In this document: positions 1-9,292 of the stretch, one piece after another
Layout of the letters: each line of letters starts with the position of its first letter
Position numbering within the stretch: position 1 is the stretch's first letter
NCBI GenBank assembly: GCA_036703315.1
Contig: DATNPH010000146.1
Span: 152,784-216,783 of the forward strand
Reading direction: 5' to 3'
Origin: DATNPH01 sp036703315
GTDB taxonomy: Bacteria; Cyanobacteriota; Cyanobacteriia; Cyanobacteriales; Coleofasciculaceae
Length of the DNA stretch: 64,000 nt
Notes under the pieces: model-generated
The model's input: the letters and a program-made list of their open reading frames with translations, nothing else
What the model was told of the DNA's origin: nothing
Databases searched by the model: none
Translations under genes and position numbers: made by a program

Positions 1-1469
1 ACCACCATTTCCGAGCGGCAGCGCTCGTGATTGCGCCACAACTCTTCATCAGGAATTGAGGTAACACGCTCCCACAGGGGGTCATCAGCGCCTTTCTCCG
101 ACCAGCTAGGGCCTAGGTAGCGGTCATAGAGTTCCTGAGTAGGCTTCGCTACGACGCTGCGAGCATGTACCCCGTTCGTGATGGCGGTAATCGGTACTTC
201 CACCAACGGTAGGTTTGCCCACAGCCCCTGAAACATCACTCGTGATACTTCTCCATGCAACTGGCTGACTCCATTAATAAAGCTGGATGTCTTGATTGCC
301 AGTGCTGCCATACTAAAGGGGGATTCCAAAGCACCAATGTCTTCCCGTCCCAGCGCCAGAAATTGCTCTCTCGACAAGCCAAACACGTTGGCGTAGTGTC
401 CGACGTAGTACATTGCCTTATCCGGGGGGAACAGGTCAAACCCCGCCGAGACAGGCGTATGGGTCGTGAAAACCTGTGTAGCCTGTGCCACCTGTTTTGC
501 CTCGGCAAACGAGAGCCCCTCTTCCTGAATGAGCTTGCGGATACGCTCCAGAATCAAAAAGGCAGAGTGACCTTCGTTCAAATGATAGACCGTAGGTTTG
601 TATCCCAAAGCTTGTAGTGCTCGCACCCCTCCAATCCCCAGCATCATCTCCTGGTGAATCCGCATATCCAGGTCACCACCATACAGCTCATCGGTGATGT
701 CATGGTCGTAGGGATTGTTCGGTTCAATATTAGTGTCGAGCAGGTATAAGGGCACGATTCCCACTTGGACGCGCCAGACACGGGCATAGACAGTGCGACC
801 TGGATAGTCTACTTCAATCCGCAGCTCTGAACCATCGGCATTACGCTCCAGGTGTAGCGGCATATTGTAGAAATCGTTGATCGGGTAGCGTTCCTGCTGC
901 CAGCCATCAGCGTTGAGGTACTGGGCAAAGTATCCTTCCTGGTAGAGTAAACCGACAGCAATCAGAGGGAGACCCAAGTCTGATGCTGATTTGAGGTGGT
1001 CACCAGCTAGGACACCCAATCCACCCGAGTAGATTGGTAGGCAATCGACCAGACCAAACTCAGCACAGAAGTACGCATAGCATTCGTCACTTGTTTTTTG
1101 TTCTTTGTCAGTTGTCTGGTGGTCTTCAGTTTTGCCATTGACAACTGACGACTGACGACTAACCAACCCGCGATTTTTGCGATACCACGTCCGCTCTTTG
1201 AGATAGTCGTCTAATTGTCGGGATGCCCGTTCCAATTGGGCAAGGAAGCCCTCATCTTCAGCTACTTCCTGAAGCCGCTCTTGGTTGATAGTGCCCAGCA
1301 TCAAGACCGGATTGTGGCGGCTGGACTCCCACAAGTCACGGTCTAGGCGTCGGAATAAATCTTTGGTCTCGACGTTCCAGTCCCAGTGGAGATTGTAAGC
1401 CAGCTTTCGCAAGGGTTCGAGCGGCTTTGGTAGGGAGGGAGAAACGTTAAAGGTGCGGATTGGCTGCAT
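1..1469 (-). CDS. glgP: Alpha-glucan (glycogen) phosphorylase, N-terminal part, cut by window edge
   Basis: Releases glucose-1-phosphate from glycogen in the cytoplasm (GT35 family). The reading frame is open from the ATG at 1469 to base 1, about 489 codons, so the C-terminal catalytic and PLP-lysine part lies outside the window. The start reads MQPIRTFNVSPSLPKPL, followed by a conserved block AYFCAEFGLVDCLPIYSGGLGVLAGDH split here into recognisable pieces (CAEFG, YSGGLGVLAGDH). Later come TVYHLNEGHSAF and TTHTPVSAGFD, typical of the short, non-mammalian phosphorylase subgroup. Residues of about 102-127 (SRQSSVVNGKTEDHQTTDKE region) are a translated spacer-type repeat, an oddity described separately. 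No other gene of glycogen metabolism is adjacent in the window. The identification is firm; only the missing 3' end limits it. Confidence 0.93.
   Translation of the reverse strand, partial: MQPIRTFNVSPSLPKPLEPLRKLAYNLHWDWNVETKDLFRRLDRDLWESSRHNPVLMLGTINQERLQEVAEDEGFLAQLERASRQLDDYLKERTWYRKNRGLVSRQSSVVNGKTEDHQTTDKEQKTSDECYAYFCAEFGLVDCLPIYSGGLGVLAGDHLKSASDLGLPLIAVGLLYQEGYFAQYLNADGWQQERYPINDFYNMPLHLERNADGSELRIEVDYPGRTVYARVWRVQVGIVPLYLLDTNIEPNNPYDHDITDELYGGDLDMRIHQEMMLGIGGVRALQALGYKPTVYHLNEGHSAFLILERIRKLIQEEGLSFAEAKQVAQATQVFTTHTPVSAGFDLFPPDKAMYYVGHYANVFGLSREQFLALGREDIGALESPFSMAALAIKTSSFINGVSQLHGEVSRVMFQGLWANLPLVEVPITAITNGVHARSVVAKPTQELYDRYLGPSWSEKGADDPLWERVTSIPDEELWRNHERCRSEMV
1090..1165. repeat. 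Spacer-type short repeat inside glgP
   Basis: The stretch carries degenerate copies of ACTGAC/GTCAGTTGTC words (for example ACAACTGACGACTGACGACT at 1141). It keeps the phosphorylase frame open and adds roughly 25 low-complexity residues before the conserved CAEFG block. Similar words recur inside the alpha-mannosidase (12471-12560) and larC (35650-35717) genes. Confidence 0.75.
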
Positions 1470-1770
1470 AAAGCGATAATATTCCAAGTCTTACACGGAT
1501 CATATTGTGTACTCAGTTCTATTGAAAGTGAGATACTTTTAATACTGTTTTATGCATACTTCAATGCAGTAGACGGGAACGTCTGAGAACAGTAATGCGT
1601 CATAGCTAGCGAAAGCCTAATTAGCATAGCAGTAGAAATCTTGAGGTCTTGTTGACGTTGACTCTCGACCTGCAAGTCAAAAAGGAAGCCACGATTGGGT
1701 ATGATATGAAAGTTGCCGTGTGTTGCAACGCATAAGACATTCAGCTGTTCATACTCTGGGAAATATCAAT

Positions 1771-1887
1771 ATGGTGACTCTCAAGATTGTGGTGTACATC
1801 GTTGTTAGTATTTTCGTTGGCTTATTTGTGTTTGGCTTTTTGTCAAACGATCCGGCTCGTAACCCCAAGCGACGAGATTTAGAGTAA
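1771..1887 (+). CDS. psbI: Photosystem II reaction centre protein I
   Basis: A 38-residue thylakoid membrane protein at the periphery of the PSII core next to D1. The translation begins MVTLKIVVYIVVSIFVGLF and ends SNDPARNPKRRDLE: one membrane helix (residues about 5-25) followed by the charged tail with NDPARNP that marks PsbI. Length equals the usual 38 residues. It starts at the ATG at 1771 and stops with TAA. It is monocistronic, as psbI often is, with a GC-rich hairpin downstream. The identification rests on the near-complete match to the known family sequence. Confidence 0.97.
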   Translation: MVTLKIVVYIVVSIFVGLFVFGFLSNDPARNPKRRDLE

Positions 1888-1925
1888 ATACTGATCGCTT
1901 CATCCCTGAGTCTGTCAAAGGAAAA

Positions 1926-1947
1926 GGGGCGAGGCCCGCTTCGCCCC
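1926..1947 (+). terminator. GC hairpin downstream of psbI
   Basis: GGGGCGA (1926-1932) pairs perfectly with TCGCCCC (1941-1947) across an 8-base loop. It lies 38 bases after the psbI stop and is followed by AGCAATTTTC, so the T-tract is weak. It probably ends psbI transcripts, but could be one copy of a short palindromic repeat. Confidence 0.45.
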
Positions 1948-2012
1948 AGCAATTTTCGGCGCGGTGATTGGTCACGCTTCGGAGCCGTTCCTTCGACTCT
2001 TACTGTTGAAAG

Positions 2013-4568
2013 ATGCCCCAACCAGTTCAGCCGCCTGAAATTCCCGCAATTATTCAACCCGTATCCACTGAGAATGCACTCAGCCTAAATGCATCCAAAA
2101 ATGGAACACCTGGATCAGTATCAAACCGAACACTGCCAACAGGGGTACTCGCTACATCGACGCCCACAGAAACCTTTGCACCTGAATTTTCTTTACTAAC
2201 GGCTCATAAAAGTGCTGCCCTGCTGGGGCCTGCAATTTCCATCGGTTATCCTGTTCAACCTACACTAGGTGCTATGCCTAGTTCCACAGGCAGTGGTACT
2301 TCTTTAAAGGTGACAAGTCAAGGATCAGGAGCCGGGGGTCAGGAGTCACAAGTCAGAAAATTTGAGTCTTCTTCCAATATCACAAACCTCTCCACTGGGT
2401 CCTTACCTGCTTCTCCAACTTCTAGTGCCTCAAAAGCAGTAGTCAGTGAAGACATTTCCCTTAAGCCATCGCCTCCTCCGGCTAACCTTTTACCCTCAAA
2501 CTCCTCATTCCTTACTCCTGGAGCGCCAAACATCAAGCGTTTGGTGACTCATCAGCGCGGGGGAACAGTCAGAGAATTTAAGTTTAGTGTCGCTACACAA
2601 CAGACTCAAGCTCCGCCAGACGAAAAGGGAACACCTGCACCAAATCAGCCGGAGGCGACTCCCCAACAACCCTCTGCAACTCCGGAGTCTGGAACAACAC
2701 TGCCAGCCACTCCCTTCGGCGTTGGTGGGGTGATTGAGCTGATGGCGGATCGACAGGAGTATGACGAGCAGCAAAAAATAGTTATAGCGATCGGTAATGT
2801 CATGTTGCGGTTTCGGGAAGCTTTAGTTAATGCTGATCGCGTTAGCGTAAACTTGACGAACCGCCTGCTCGTTGCTGAAGGTAATGTCTCTCTAACACGA
2901 GGACAGCAGGTACTGCGAGGCAGTCGATTTGATTATTACTTTGTCCAGGATAGTGGCGTTGTTTTGAATGCTAGTGGCGAGCTTTATACACCAACAGCCG
3001 GAACGGATCTATCTCTTTTACCACCCCCTGAAGGCAGTGAGGCCACACCGCCATCACGACCAGTGAGCGATCGCATTACAATCAATGAACCGCTACAAGG
3101 AATAACCAGTCCTGGGGGTTATACCTTCGTAGCAGGTGCTGGAAGAGATATCGCCAATGTCGCTTCGCCCCAATCAGGGGGAACCGTTAATCGATATCGC
3201 TATCAAGCCGACAGGGTTGATTTCGACGGTAAAAATGCGATCGCCACAAATGTACGGATTACTAATGATCCATTTTCACCCCCAGAGTTGGAGTTGCGGG
3301 CAGATACTGCCCGGTTTACCCGGCTTGAGCCTTTATTGGATGAAGTAGTTGCCACCCGACCACGCCTAGTTTTCGATCAGGGTTTAGAGGTGCCGACGTT
3401 TCGCAATCGCATCACGATTGACCGCCGTCAACGAGACCCAGCTCCACTAAGCATTGGGTATGATGGTGGCGATCGCGGTGGTGTATATGTTGAGCGCACA
3501 ATTGAGATACTCAATAGTCCCAGCGTGCGATTTAGTGTTACACCACAGTACTTTATCCAGAAGGCAATCTCTGATGGGAGCATCATTGACCCATCTGTCT
3601 TTGGTGTCAAGGCTCGACTCAATGCCACCTTTAGCCCACGGACAACTCTGGACGGACGGGCGGTGTTTACTAGTCTAAATCCTGATGAGTTTGAGAACAA
3701 ACTGCGGGCAAGTGTGCGCTTACAACAAATTATTGGCACCACTCTTCCTCATACTCTTAGTCTGGAATATAGCTATCGCGATCGTCTCTACAATGGTTCC
3801 CTTGGCTTCCAGACTGTTCAGAGTAGCCTCGGTGCAGTCCTGACCTCGCCAGTAATTCCGTTAGGCAATACCGATATTAACCTCTTCTATCAAGTAGGTG
3901 CTCAATATATCAACGCGGATACAGACCGCAGAGATTTGCTCGCACCTGACCGGACAAATAATCGGATCAGCCTCGGACGATATCAAGCCCTTGCTATCTT
4001 GGACCGAGATTTTGTACTTTGGCAGGGTCAAGCCTTGCCAGCTACTCCCACAGAAGGGTTGCGATACACGCCAAGACCACTACGTCCAAATCTGCGACTG
4101 AATACAGATGCCACTGGTGTCGTTAGTCTCTACAGTAGCGGTGATTCTCAAGAATCCCTCAGTGGTGGTATTCGGCTTATCGGGCAACTCGGTCATTTTT
4201 CCCGACCCTATCTGGACTACACTCGTTTTAATATCGGCTACACTCAAGTGCTGCGTGGTGGTTTATCACCTTTCCTCTTCGACCGCATTGCCGACACGAG
4301 CGTTCTTTCTGGTGGCATCCTTCAGCAAATTTACGGTCCGTTTCGTTTTGGTTTTCAGACTTCCTTTAATGTAGAAACTGGCAGGGAAATCAGCACAGAC
4401 TATATTTTGGAATACAGCCGTCGCACCTACAATATCGAACTGCGCTATAATCCAGTACTGCAACTTGGCTCTATCAGTTTCCGGATTAACGACTTTAATT
4501 GGACAGGTAGTCCAGGTCCGTTTGGTGATTCCGAGGTTCGCCCTGTTGTAGAGGGAGTCACCCGATGA
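2013..4568 (+). CDS. DUF3769, LptD/OstA-like outer-membrane beta-barrel protein
   Basis: An 851-residue protein of the cyanobacterial LptD-like family, expected to help insert lipopolysaccharide into the outer membrane. Residues about 1-240 are a Pro/Ser/Thr-rich, low-complexity region. From about residue 245 comes an OstA/LptA-like beta-jellyroll stretch with GNVMLRFREALVNADRVSV and VAEGNVSLTRGQQVLRGSR. The remaining about 450 residues alternate hydrophobic and polar residues as in a barrel (for example LSLEYSYRDRLYNGSLGF, RRTYNIELRYNPVLQLG). No clear signal peptide is visible at this start (MPQPVQPPEIPAII), so the true start could be further upstream or export unusual. It stands alone between psbI and a convergent unknown gene. 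Family assignment comes from recall of DUF3769 architecture; transport of LPS is inferred from LptD. Confidence 0.8.
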   Translation: MPQPVQPPEIPAIIQPVSTENALSLNASKNGTPGSVSNRTLPTGVLATSTPTETFAPEFSLLTAHKSAALLGPAISIGYPVQPTLGAMPSSTGSGTSLKVTSQGSGAGGQESQVRKFESSSNITNLSTGSLPASPTSSASKAVVSEDISLKPSPPPANLLPSNSSFLTPGAPNIKRLVTHQRGGTVREFKFSVATQQTQAPPDEKGTPAPNQPEATPQQPSATPESGTTLPATPFGVGGVIELMADRQEYDEQQKIVIAIGNVMLRFREALVNADRVSVNLTNRLLVAEGNVSLTRGQQVLRGSRFDYYFVQDSGVVLNASGELYTPTAGTDLSLLPPPEGSEATPPSRPVSDRITINEPLQGITSPGGYTFVAGAGRDIANVASPQSGGTVNRYRYQADRVDFDGKNAIATNVRITNDPFSPPELELRADTARFTRLEPLLDEVVATRPRLVFDQGLEVPTFRNRITIDRRQRDPAPLSIGYDGGDRGGVYVERTIEILNSPSVRFSVTPQYFIQKAISDGSIIDPSVFGVKARLNATFSPRTTLDGRAVFTSLNPDEFENKLRASVRLQQIIGTTLPHTLSLEYSYRDRLYNGSLGFQTVQSSLGAVLTSPVIPLGNTDINLFYQVGAQYINADTDRRDLLAPDRTNNRISLGRYQALAILDRDFVLWQGQALPATPTEGLRYTPRPLRPNLRLNTDATGVVSLYSSGDSQESLSGGIRLIGQLGHFSRPYLDYTRFNIGYTQVLRGGLSPFLFDRIADTSVLSGGILQQIYGPFRFGFQTSFNVETGREISTDYILEYSRRTYNIELRYNPVLQLGSISFRINDFNWTGSPGPFGDSEVRPVVEGVTR

Positions 4569-4643
4569 TGACCGAGATGGCGTCTCGAAGTCAAAAGGCA
4601 AAAGTCAAATATGAACTGTTCACTTCCCTTGTCGTTGATTTTC

Positions 4644-6629
4644 CTAGTCCCGATGTCTTCTGTGCCGCAACCACCGCCAAATTTTCATCGCTAGCTCCTC
4701 TAGCCATAACATGCCACGGTCTAGCCATTGCAGTAATTGCTCTAGGGGGTGTTTAACGTATCCAGTTGGGGTAGCTTGAGTTTCAATCCAGTCGGGGGCT
4801 GGTTCAAGATGAGCATCTGAGGAAGAGGACGAAGGGGTGGTAATAGCAGTAGTTGCTGCCATCGGAGGCGAGATGGTCGTGTTACGGGCATCAGCGGCAA
4901 GAGATAGAGTTTTGCGTTTTGTAGGTGCGTTATCTCGTTGCTTACTAGGATTTTTGAGAGTTGTAGTGACAGTACCTCTTGGCCCCCCTTGAGTTGTGAG
5001 TTGGGTATTTGGGACAACCGACTCTGGAGGTTTGCCTCTCGACTCCACTGTCCTGGATCTAGAAAGTTTTCCGGGGGGTTGCTTGCCACCTAGGTAACGC
5101 TTGATAACATTCCAAATAGAATTTCCTGGCATCGCAGGCATTTTGCCTTTAAAAGCCGCAGGTAGCTGCACTTGAGATTTTCGAGTGTGGATTGTGGATG
5201 GTGGATTGTGGGTTAGTCCTTGTGTATCTGGGGTGCCATATAAATCGCTCCAAGTTAGCCAAGGGTCTGGTTCAGTGGCATCTGCAAGTTCTAAGTTAGG
5301 AGGTAGGGCGTTGGAATGATAACCTGATAACCCCTGCACTTGACCTTGGGGATTAGTGAGAATTGCTGAGCGCTCCTGAAAATCTGTTTGAGACAGATTC
5401 CTGCGATGCTTGCCAAAAAAGTAGTCTATTGCGGCGTAAATTAAGGCTTGAATCCGAAAGGTATTAGTTTGAGACACCTCTGGAGATTCGGCTTGGTGTC
5501 TCGGTGTCATGAATTTTGATTGTAGGGGTTGGAGCAGTTTCTGAGTACGCTCACCTAGGGCAATTACTACTTCAGACCCAGGCACCAACTGGTTTGATTC
5601 TAGCTCGGCAACAGTACGGTCAAGAAAAGCGATCGCTTCAGGAATAGGGGCATACCGAATCACAGACTGTGGTACTTGCTGATTTATCTTAGTTTGGTCG
5701 TTTGACATCGGTAACTCGCGCTGACGTCGGGATCTATACGTCAGCGCGAGAGTTTGATTTGGACTGACACAACGACTGACAAGGGTTGATTCCTGGAAAA
5801 GATTTGCTGAGATCGCCACAGGACTGGTTTGTACCCACGCCATTAGCTGCCAGAAAAGCCTCATTGGTAGAAAGACAGGAGGCTTATCCAGAGTAGTAAG
5901 CGAACGTTGAGTAAATTGACGATTTGAAGTCTGCGCGATACGCCACTGACGCCGTAGGTTAGCCACTTCCCAGCTGATTTTAGAGGAGAGTTTCCTCTGC
6001 TGCTGTGCCGTCAAAATATCTAGAATTTGATTTTCAACCGTAACGAGTACTAGAGTGCGCGTTGCCAACAGGGATGCCACTCCTTGAATCATGTAACGCT
6101 CATTACTTGATTCTTGAGCTGTTTGGCTCAACTGAGTCGGGGTTGCCAGTTGTTCGTCGTAGGTGTTTCCGAGGGGGAGGGTAGAAGAGGTTGAAGGTTC
6201 AATGTTACAAAGTTGTTCGCCGTAGGTATGTTCAAAGCCTAGGTTAGGAGATTGAGCTGAACTTTCAACAGTTAACCTGCCAACGTTAAACCTTTCAATC
6301 TGCAACTCTAAAGTATTTACTTGGTTGAGTACTCGCTGGATTGGTATGTCAGCGGCTGGAGGGGGTTCTTGAGGTCGAGAACGGGTGAGTGCCTTTAGTC
6401 GAGGCCATCCTGCTTCTGCGGCTGATGAGAGTTGACGCCCTACTGATAGACTGGCTTGTGCCAGAAGGTACACCGGATAAAGCAGAATTTGCACCCCCCA
6501 GGTGGCGGCAACTTTTAAATGCCGTACCGTGCGATCATATTGATCGGTCAATCGGAGAGCTTGTCGATTCAAAAAATTGAACAACCGACTTTGATAGCGA
6601 CCAGAAGAGCCAGAGGACATGGGCGTCAA
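4644..6629 (-). CDS. Conserved cyanobacterial hypothetical protein, 661 residues
   Basis: I do not recognise a domain. The N-terminus (SGRYQSRLFNFLNRQALRLTDQYDRTVRHLKVAATWGVQILLYPVYLL, given here as a region of residues 9-56) has one hydrophobic segment at about 44-60, suggesting membrane association. Residues about 190-330 are mixed alpha-helical. The middle and C-terminal half (about 440-620) is Pro/Ser/Thr-rich and probably disordered. The last 35 residues form an amphipathic Trp/Arg-rich helix ending WRWLRHRRHRD. There is a short internal duplication (TYGEQL near 136 and TYDEQL near 158). A spacer-type repeat is translated in frame at 5184-5218. It converges with the LptD-like gene, 75 bases apart. 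Expression is plausible because the frame is long and intact; function is unknown. Confidence 0.7.
   Translation of the reverse strand: MTPMSSGSSGRYQSRLFNFLNRQALRLTDQYDRTVRHLKVAATWGVQILLYPVYLLAQASLSVGRQLSSAAEAGWPRLKALTRSRPQEPPPAADIPIQRVLNQVNTLELQIERFNVGRLTVESSAQSPNLGFEHTYGEQLCNIEPSTSSTLPLGNTYDEQLATPTQLSQTAQESSNERYMIQGVASLLATRTLVLVTVENQILDILTAQQQRKLSSKISWEVANLRRQWRIAQTSNRQFTQRSLTTLDKPPVFLPMRLFWQLMAWVQTSPVAISANLFQESTLVSRCVSPNQTLALTYRSRRQRELPMSNDQTKINQQVPQSVIRYAPIPEAIAFLDRTVAELESNQLVPGSEVVIALGERTQKLLQPLQSKFMTPRHQAESPEVSQTNTFRIQALIYAAIDYFFGKHRRNLSQTDFQERSAILTNPQGQVQGLSGYHSNALPPNLELADATEPDPWLTWSDLYGTPDTQGLTHNPPSTIHTRKSQVQLPAAFKGKMPAMPGNSIWNVIKRYLGGKQPPGKLSRSRTVESRGKPPESVVPNTQLTTQGGPRGTVTTTLKNPSKQRDNAPTKRKTLSLAADARNTTISPPMAATTAITTPSSSSSDAHLEPAPDWIETQATPTGYVKHPLEQLLQWLDRGMLWLEELAMKIWRWLRHRRHRD
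5184..5218. repeat. AATCCAC-type short repeat inside the 661-residue gene
   Basis: On the minus strand the words CACAATCCAC and CATCCACAATCCACAC follow one another. The same word family occurs inside the alpha-mannosidase at 11700-11741 on the plus strand. Here it encodes the segment NPPSTIHTRKS. Confidence 0.6.
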
Positions 6630-6811
6630 GGGGTAGGCACTGTTAAAAATCCCTTCTTAATCTTAATTGCCGAGAAGACCTCCGGTAAGACTTACACCCA
6701 TACCGGAGGAGCAAAAGTAGTGAAAAAGTTAATGATCAATTAGAGTCTGTCGCAATGATTAATTTCAGGATTGAAGTGCAAGTTGTCCAGCTAGCTAGAT
6801 GTTTGAGAGTT

Positions 6812-7612
6812 TCATAGCTGGTCTCCCGAAATGATAGTAGTGTAAAAGACGTAATTGGGATTCACTTGATATCTGCGATCGCCTCTTAGGAGTTCCATAA
6901 AGTCTTGGTGTCCCTCAATAGACTGACCAACAAGACAACCTGCTGAAGCGTTGTCAACAAGTGACATATCCCAGCCGTGATGCTGATTTACTCCAAAATC
7001 ATCACCCGTTACGAAGGGGTCGCCACTCCTCTTTCCGTCCATATTCGTGTCGCGATACCCAGAGATGGTACCACATTGCACTAAGGCTGGATATTGTGTT
7101 TGCCCATGTAACCCAAATGTCCAAGCGCGATACTGCCCAAACGCAATTCGGAATGCTCCGTTTGGATTCATTGGATTAAAAGTGTAGGTTGATCCTGGTT
7201 CCGTGGTAGCTAACCAGTTACCTACTATTTTTGGAGTGTTTTCAGGAATTTCAATCAGGACACGTCGATCATTCCACTCATTGAACGTGTCACTGTTTGG
7301 AGTCCCTTGAGCGTCTACACCTTCTACATAGACGATGTTGTATCGGTAAGGTCCACGAGAGATGAAGTAGTTCTGATGTCTCATGAAGCTGATAATTAAT
7401 GATGCTAGATCAGTTCCCAGATTAAATTGGGAAACTGGGGCTGTTTTTAAACGGCTACGAGTTGCATCATCCAACTGTCCAGTCACAGGTAATTCTTGTA
7501 TAGACTGAAAATCTTCTAATGCTGCTCGACTTTGTGCGCCCCACTCTCCATCGGCAGGCGGGTCGAGAAGTCCATGGTTGATAAGCACCTGTTGCGTTTC
7601 AATGTTGGTCAT
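6812..7612 (-). CDS. Peptidoglycan-binding-domain protein with possible L,D-transpeptidase-like C-terminus
   Basis: 266 residues. Residues about 1-58 are a PG_binding_1 repeat: TQQVLINHGLLDPPADGEWG then SRAALEDFQ and LPVTGQLDDATRSRL are the usual three-helix signature. The rest is a beta-rich domain with the motif NQHHGWDMSLVDNASAGCLVG near residue 205-225 (shown as HHGWD and SAGCLVG). The His-to-Cys spacing resembles, but does not match, the SHGC(I/V)R signature of YkuD transpeptidases, so a cysteine hydrolase or transpeptidase role is only an inference. No signal peptide is visible at this start. It sits between two unrelated minus-strand genes; the next gene upstream begins 527 bases away. 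The domain call for the first 60 residues is firm. Confidence 0.75.
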   Translation of the reverse strand: MTNIETQQVLINHGLLDPPADGEWGAQSRAALEDFQSIQELPVTGQLDDATRSRLKTAPVSQFNLGTDLASLIISFMRHQNYFISRGPYRYNIVYVEGVDAQGTPNSDTFNEWNDRRVLIEIPENTPKIVGNWLATTEPGSTYTFNPMNPNGAFRIAFGQYRAWTFGLHGQTQYPALVQCGTISGYRDTNMDGKRSGDPFVTGDDFGVNQHHGWDMSLVDNASAGCLVGQSIEGHQDFMELLRGDRRYQVNPNYVFYTTIISGDQL

Positions 7613-7722
7613 ATCCTCTATGCTTGTCCTGCTATTTGACTAAATTTCAGCAAGGTTTAGAGCTGATAACGCTCAGAAAAACTGGTCAAAAAAAGTACTG
7701 AAGGTATCCTAGGCTTGTGAGG

Positions 7723-8139
7723 TCACTGCTTGTCTTCCTGTCCCTTGGAGGGTTCTGGAACAGCTTGGGGATGTGACACAAACGGCATGTATCGAGATAG
7801 CAATAATCCAACTTTATCCCCCTGCCCTGTCAAACTCAGCGCTGCCGCTATCAACAGTACTCCCATGGTGCTTGGCGGGAAAAGATTATTAACCCACTCC
7901 AAATCAATTTTTTTTGAAGCGATATGGAATGAAGCTTTTCCACCATCATCAACGGCGTAAGACCAATCAGTAGTGATGATTGGTACCAAAATCGCAATGG
8001 GAATAGCCAAAGCGGCAACCGTCAGTGAAAGGGCAACAATCGCCCGCCCTCGATGCTTAGCTCCTGTATTCAAAAGCTCAATTTCTTTCTCAAGGGTTTC
8101 CAGGCGGTGTTGAGTGTCTGAGGATTGAAGGTTGTTCAT
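7723..8139 (-). CDS. Small two-helix membrane protein, unknown
   Basis: 138 residues. Residues 7-30 form a short heptad-like helix (HRLETLEKEIELLNTG), followed by a membrane helix at about 34-56 (AIVALSLTVAALAIPIAILVP) and a second hydrophobic segment at about 91-107 (TMGVLLIAAALSLTG). The tail is Pro/Glu/Lys-rich (VPEPSKGQEDKQ). I recognise no family. It is 110 bases upstream of the peptidoglycan-binding gene on the same strand, so the two may share a transcript. A real gene seems likely from the membrane topology and the start at ATG 8139, but function is open. Confidence 0.55.
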   Translation of the reverse strand: MNNLQSSDTQHRLETLEKEIELLNTGAKHRGRAIVALSLTVAALAIPIAILVPIITTDWSYAVDDGGKASFHIASKKIDLEWVNNLFPPSTMGVLLIAAALSLTGQGDKVGLLLSRYMPFVSHPQAVPEPSKGQEDKQ

Positions 8140-8790
8140 AAATCTAAAATCAAGCGAGTGTGGTTATGTGTGTTCTCGAATCTCTACCAGAGCCGCATCG
8201 TTTTGACTCAACCCAAAGCCAATCGCAGGATTCCTAAGGGTGTTCTGACGCATCCTCTATAGGCTTATAAAGCTAGAGTGCGAAAGCAATCCGTCTTAAT
8301 CTATCGGATTACAAGCTGGTGTTAGCTCGCCGTCGAGTTGTTCAACTAGCGCTGGTTTTTTAGGGAATTCCTGTCTGCTGTCTTACCTGAAAATAGGCTC
8401 TCGAAGCAGAGGAGAGAGATTTTCATTCAATGTTCATGAGCTTTCATCTCATCGGGGTCTGTCTTGTCTGACCCTAGATTTACAGTAAGCGCTTTCTCCA
8501 CAGCTCGTCTTCCGTAGATTTACTGAATTCCATTTTTTCGCAAATGTTATTGCGCTTTTGCGGCATTAGTGATAAAGTGAAAACAGTTGACGAGCGTTAA
8601 CAAGAAATTCGCCCTGACGTACAGGGGGAAGAATGTACGCGCTCTCAGGAATAGCGAAAGGCGCTGCCGAGTAGCAAGTCAGGTCAGAATGAAAGCTTTT
8701 GGGGTTATGACCTCAATAGGTTTCATGCATCAGGGTCGCCATAGCATCTACGAGTATGTGCAACAAAACCCTACTTAACAGGATCTAGAC
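8140..8790. other. Non-coding spacer with possible promoter
   Basis: No supported gene. At about 8541-8567 the words TTGCG are repeated (CGCAAATG, TTGCGC, TTTGCGG) shortly before GTGATAAAGTG, which could be an operator/promoter for the gene at 8791. A 63-codon frame starting at TTG 8587 has no ribosome-binding site and was not accepted. Confidence 0.4.
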
Positions 8791-9246
8791 ATGACTGATG
8801 GCAGAAAAGAAATACGTTGCAGACTAGCTCCCGCCGAAAAACTCGACTTTGAGCTAACCTGCCTGAGCCTGGAAAAAAGCCAAAACGATGCAGCTAGAGA
8901 AGCGATTCTTGAATACGTTGCTCGGCATAAATCATTAGTAGATGAGCGCATTGGGAGGATAGGAACAACCGACGCAGCTGTCTCAAAAAACGAAACGATC
9001 GCGTCATTATTACATGAAGAAAAAAACCGCAGACGCACTTGGCGGCGAATTGCGATTGATGCCGGTATGCAGACCTCAAGAGTAAGGCAGCTTGCGGCTG
9101 GGGGATACCCAACCCATGAAGAATTGATAGCACTTTCATCGGTTTTAACCCGAGACGCCAAGCCAATTCCCACCTCGGAACTAAAAGCAATTCGAGATTG
9201 TACATTTCCCAAAGAAATGCCAAGTCATACTAGCCAACGGATATAA
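8791..9246 (+). CDS. Small DNA-binding-like protein (RHH-like N-terminus, HTH-like C-terminus)
   Basis: 151 residues. The N-terminal 50 residues (MTDGRKEIRCRLAPAEKLD then LEKSQNDAAREAILEYV) look like a ribbon-helix-helix: a short beta strand, then two helices. Residues about 84-125 (RRTWRRIAIDAGMQTSRVR then PTHEELIALSSVL) resemble an XRE-type helix-turn-helix. That would make it a small regulator, but the assignment is from pattern only. It starts at ATG 8791 after GGATCTAGAC, a weak ribosome site. Downstream at 46 bases is a strong Shine-Dalgarno and a short coupled ORF, so it may be the first gene of a unit with the PAS-like protein. Confidence 0.55.
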   Translation: MTDGRKEIRCRLAPAEKLDFELTCLSLEKSQNDAAREAILEYVARHKSLVDERIGRIGTTDAAVSKNETIASLLHEEKNRRRTWRRIAIDAGMQTSRVRQLAAGGYPTHEELIALSSVLTRDAKPIPTSELKAIRDCTFPKEMPSHTSQRI

Positions 9247-9280
9247 CTCCATTCATTAAAGATGTGTTCTTTATTGTTCA

Positions 9281-9288
9281 GGAGGTGA
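9281..9288 (+). promoter_or_regulatory. Near-perfect Shine-Dalgarno for the 31-codon ORF
   Basis: GGAGGTGA matches the anti-Shine-Dalgarno over 8 bases. It sits four bases before a TTG at 9293 (seven from the GGAGG core). It is among the strongest ribosome sites in the window and precedes no annotated-size gene, which supports translation of the short ORF. Confidence 0.6.
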
Positions 9289-9292
9289 CCCT

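Noticed and set aside
236..617. Two open frames within 1-1469, one on each strand
   Set aside because: They are shadows of the glgP frame, whose protein matches the phosphorylase family.
8587..8778. 63-codon plus-strand frame from TTG
   Set aside because: No ribosome site, no family-like composition; the TTGACG at its start looks more like part of a promoter.
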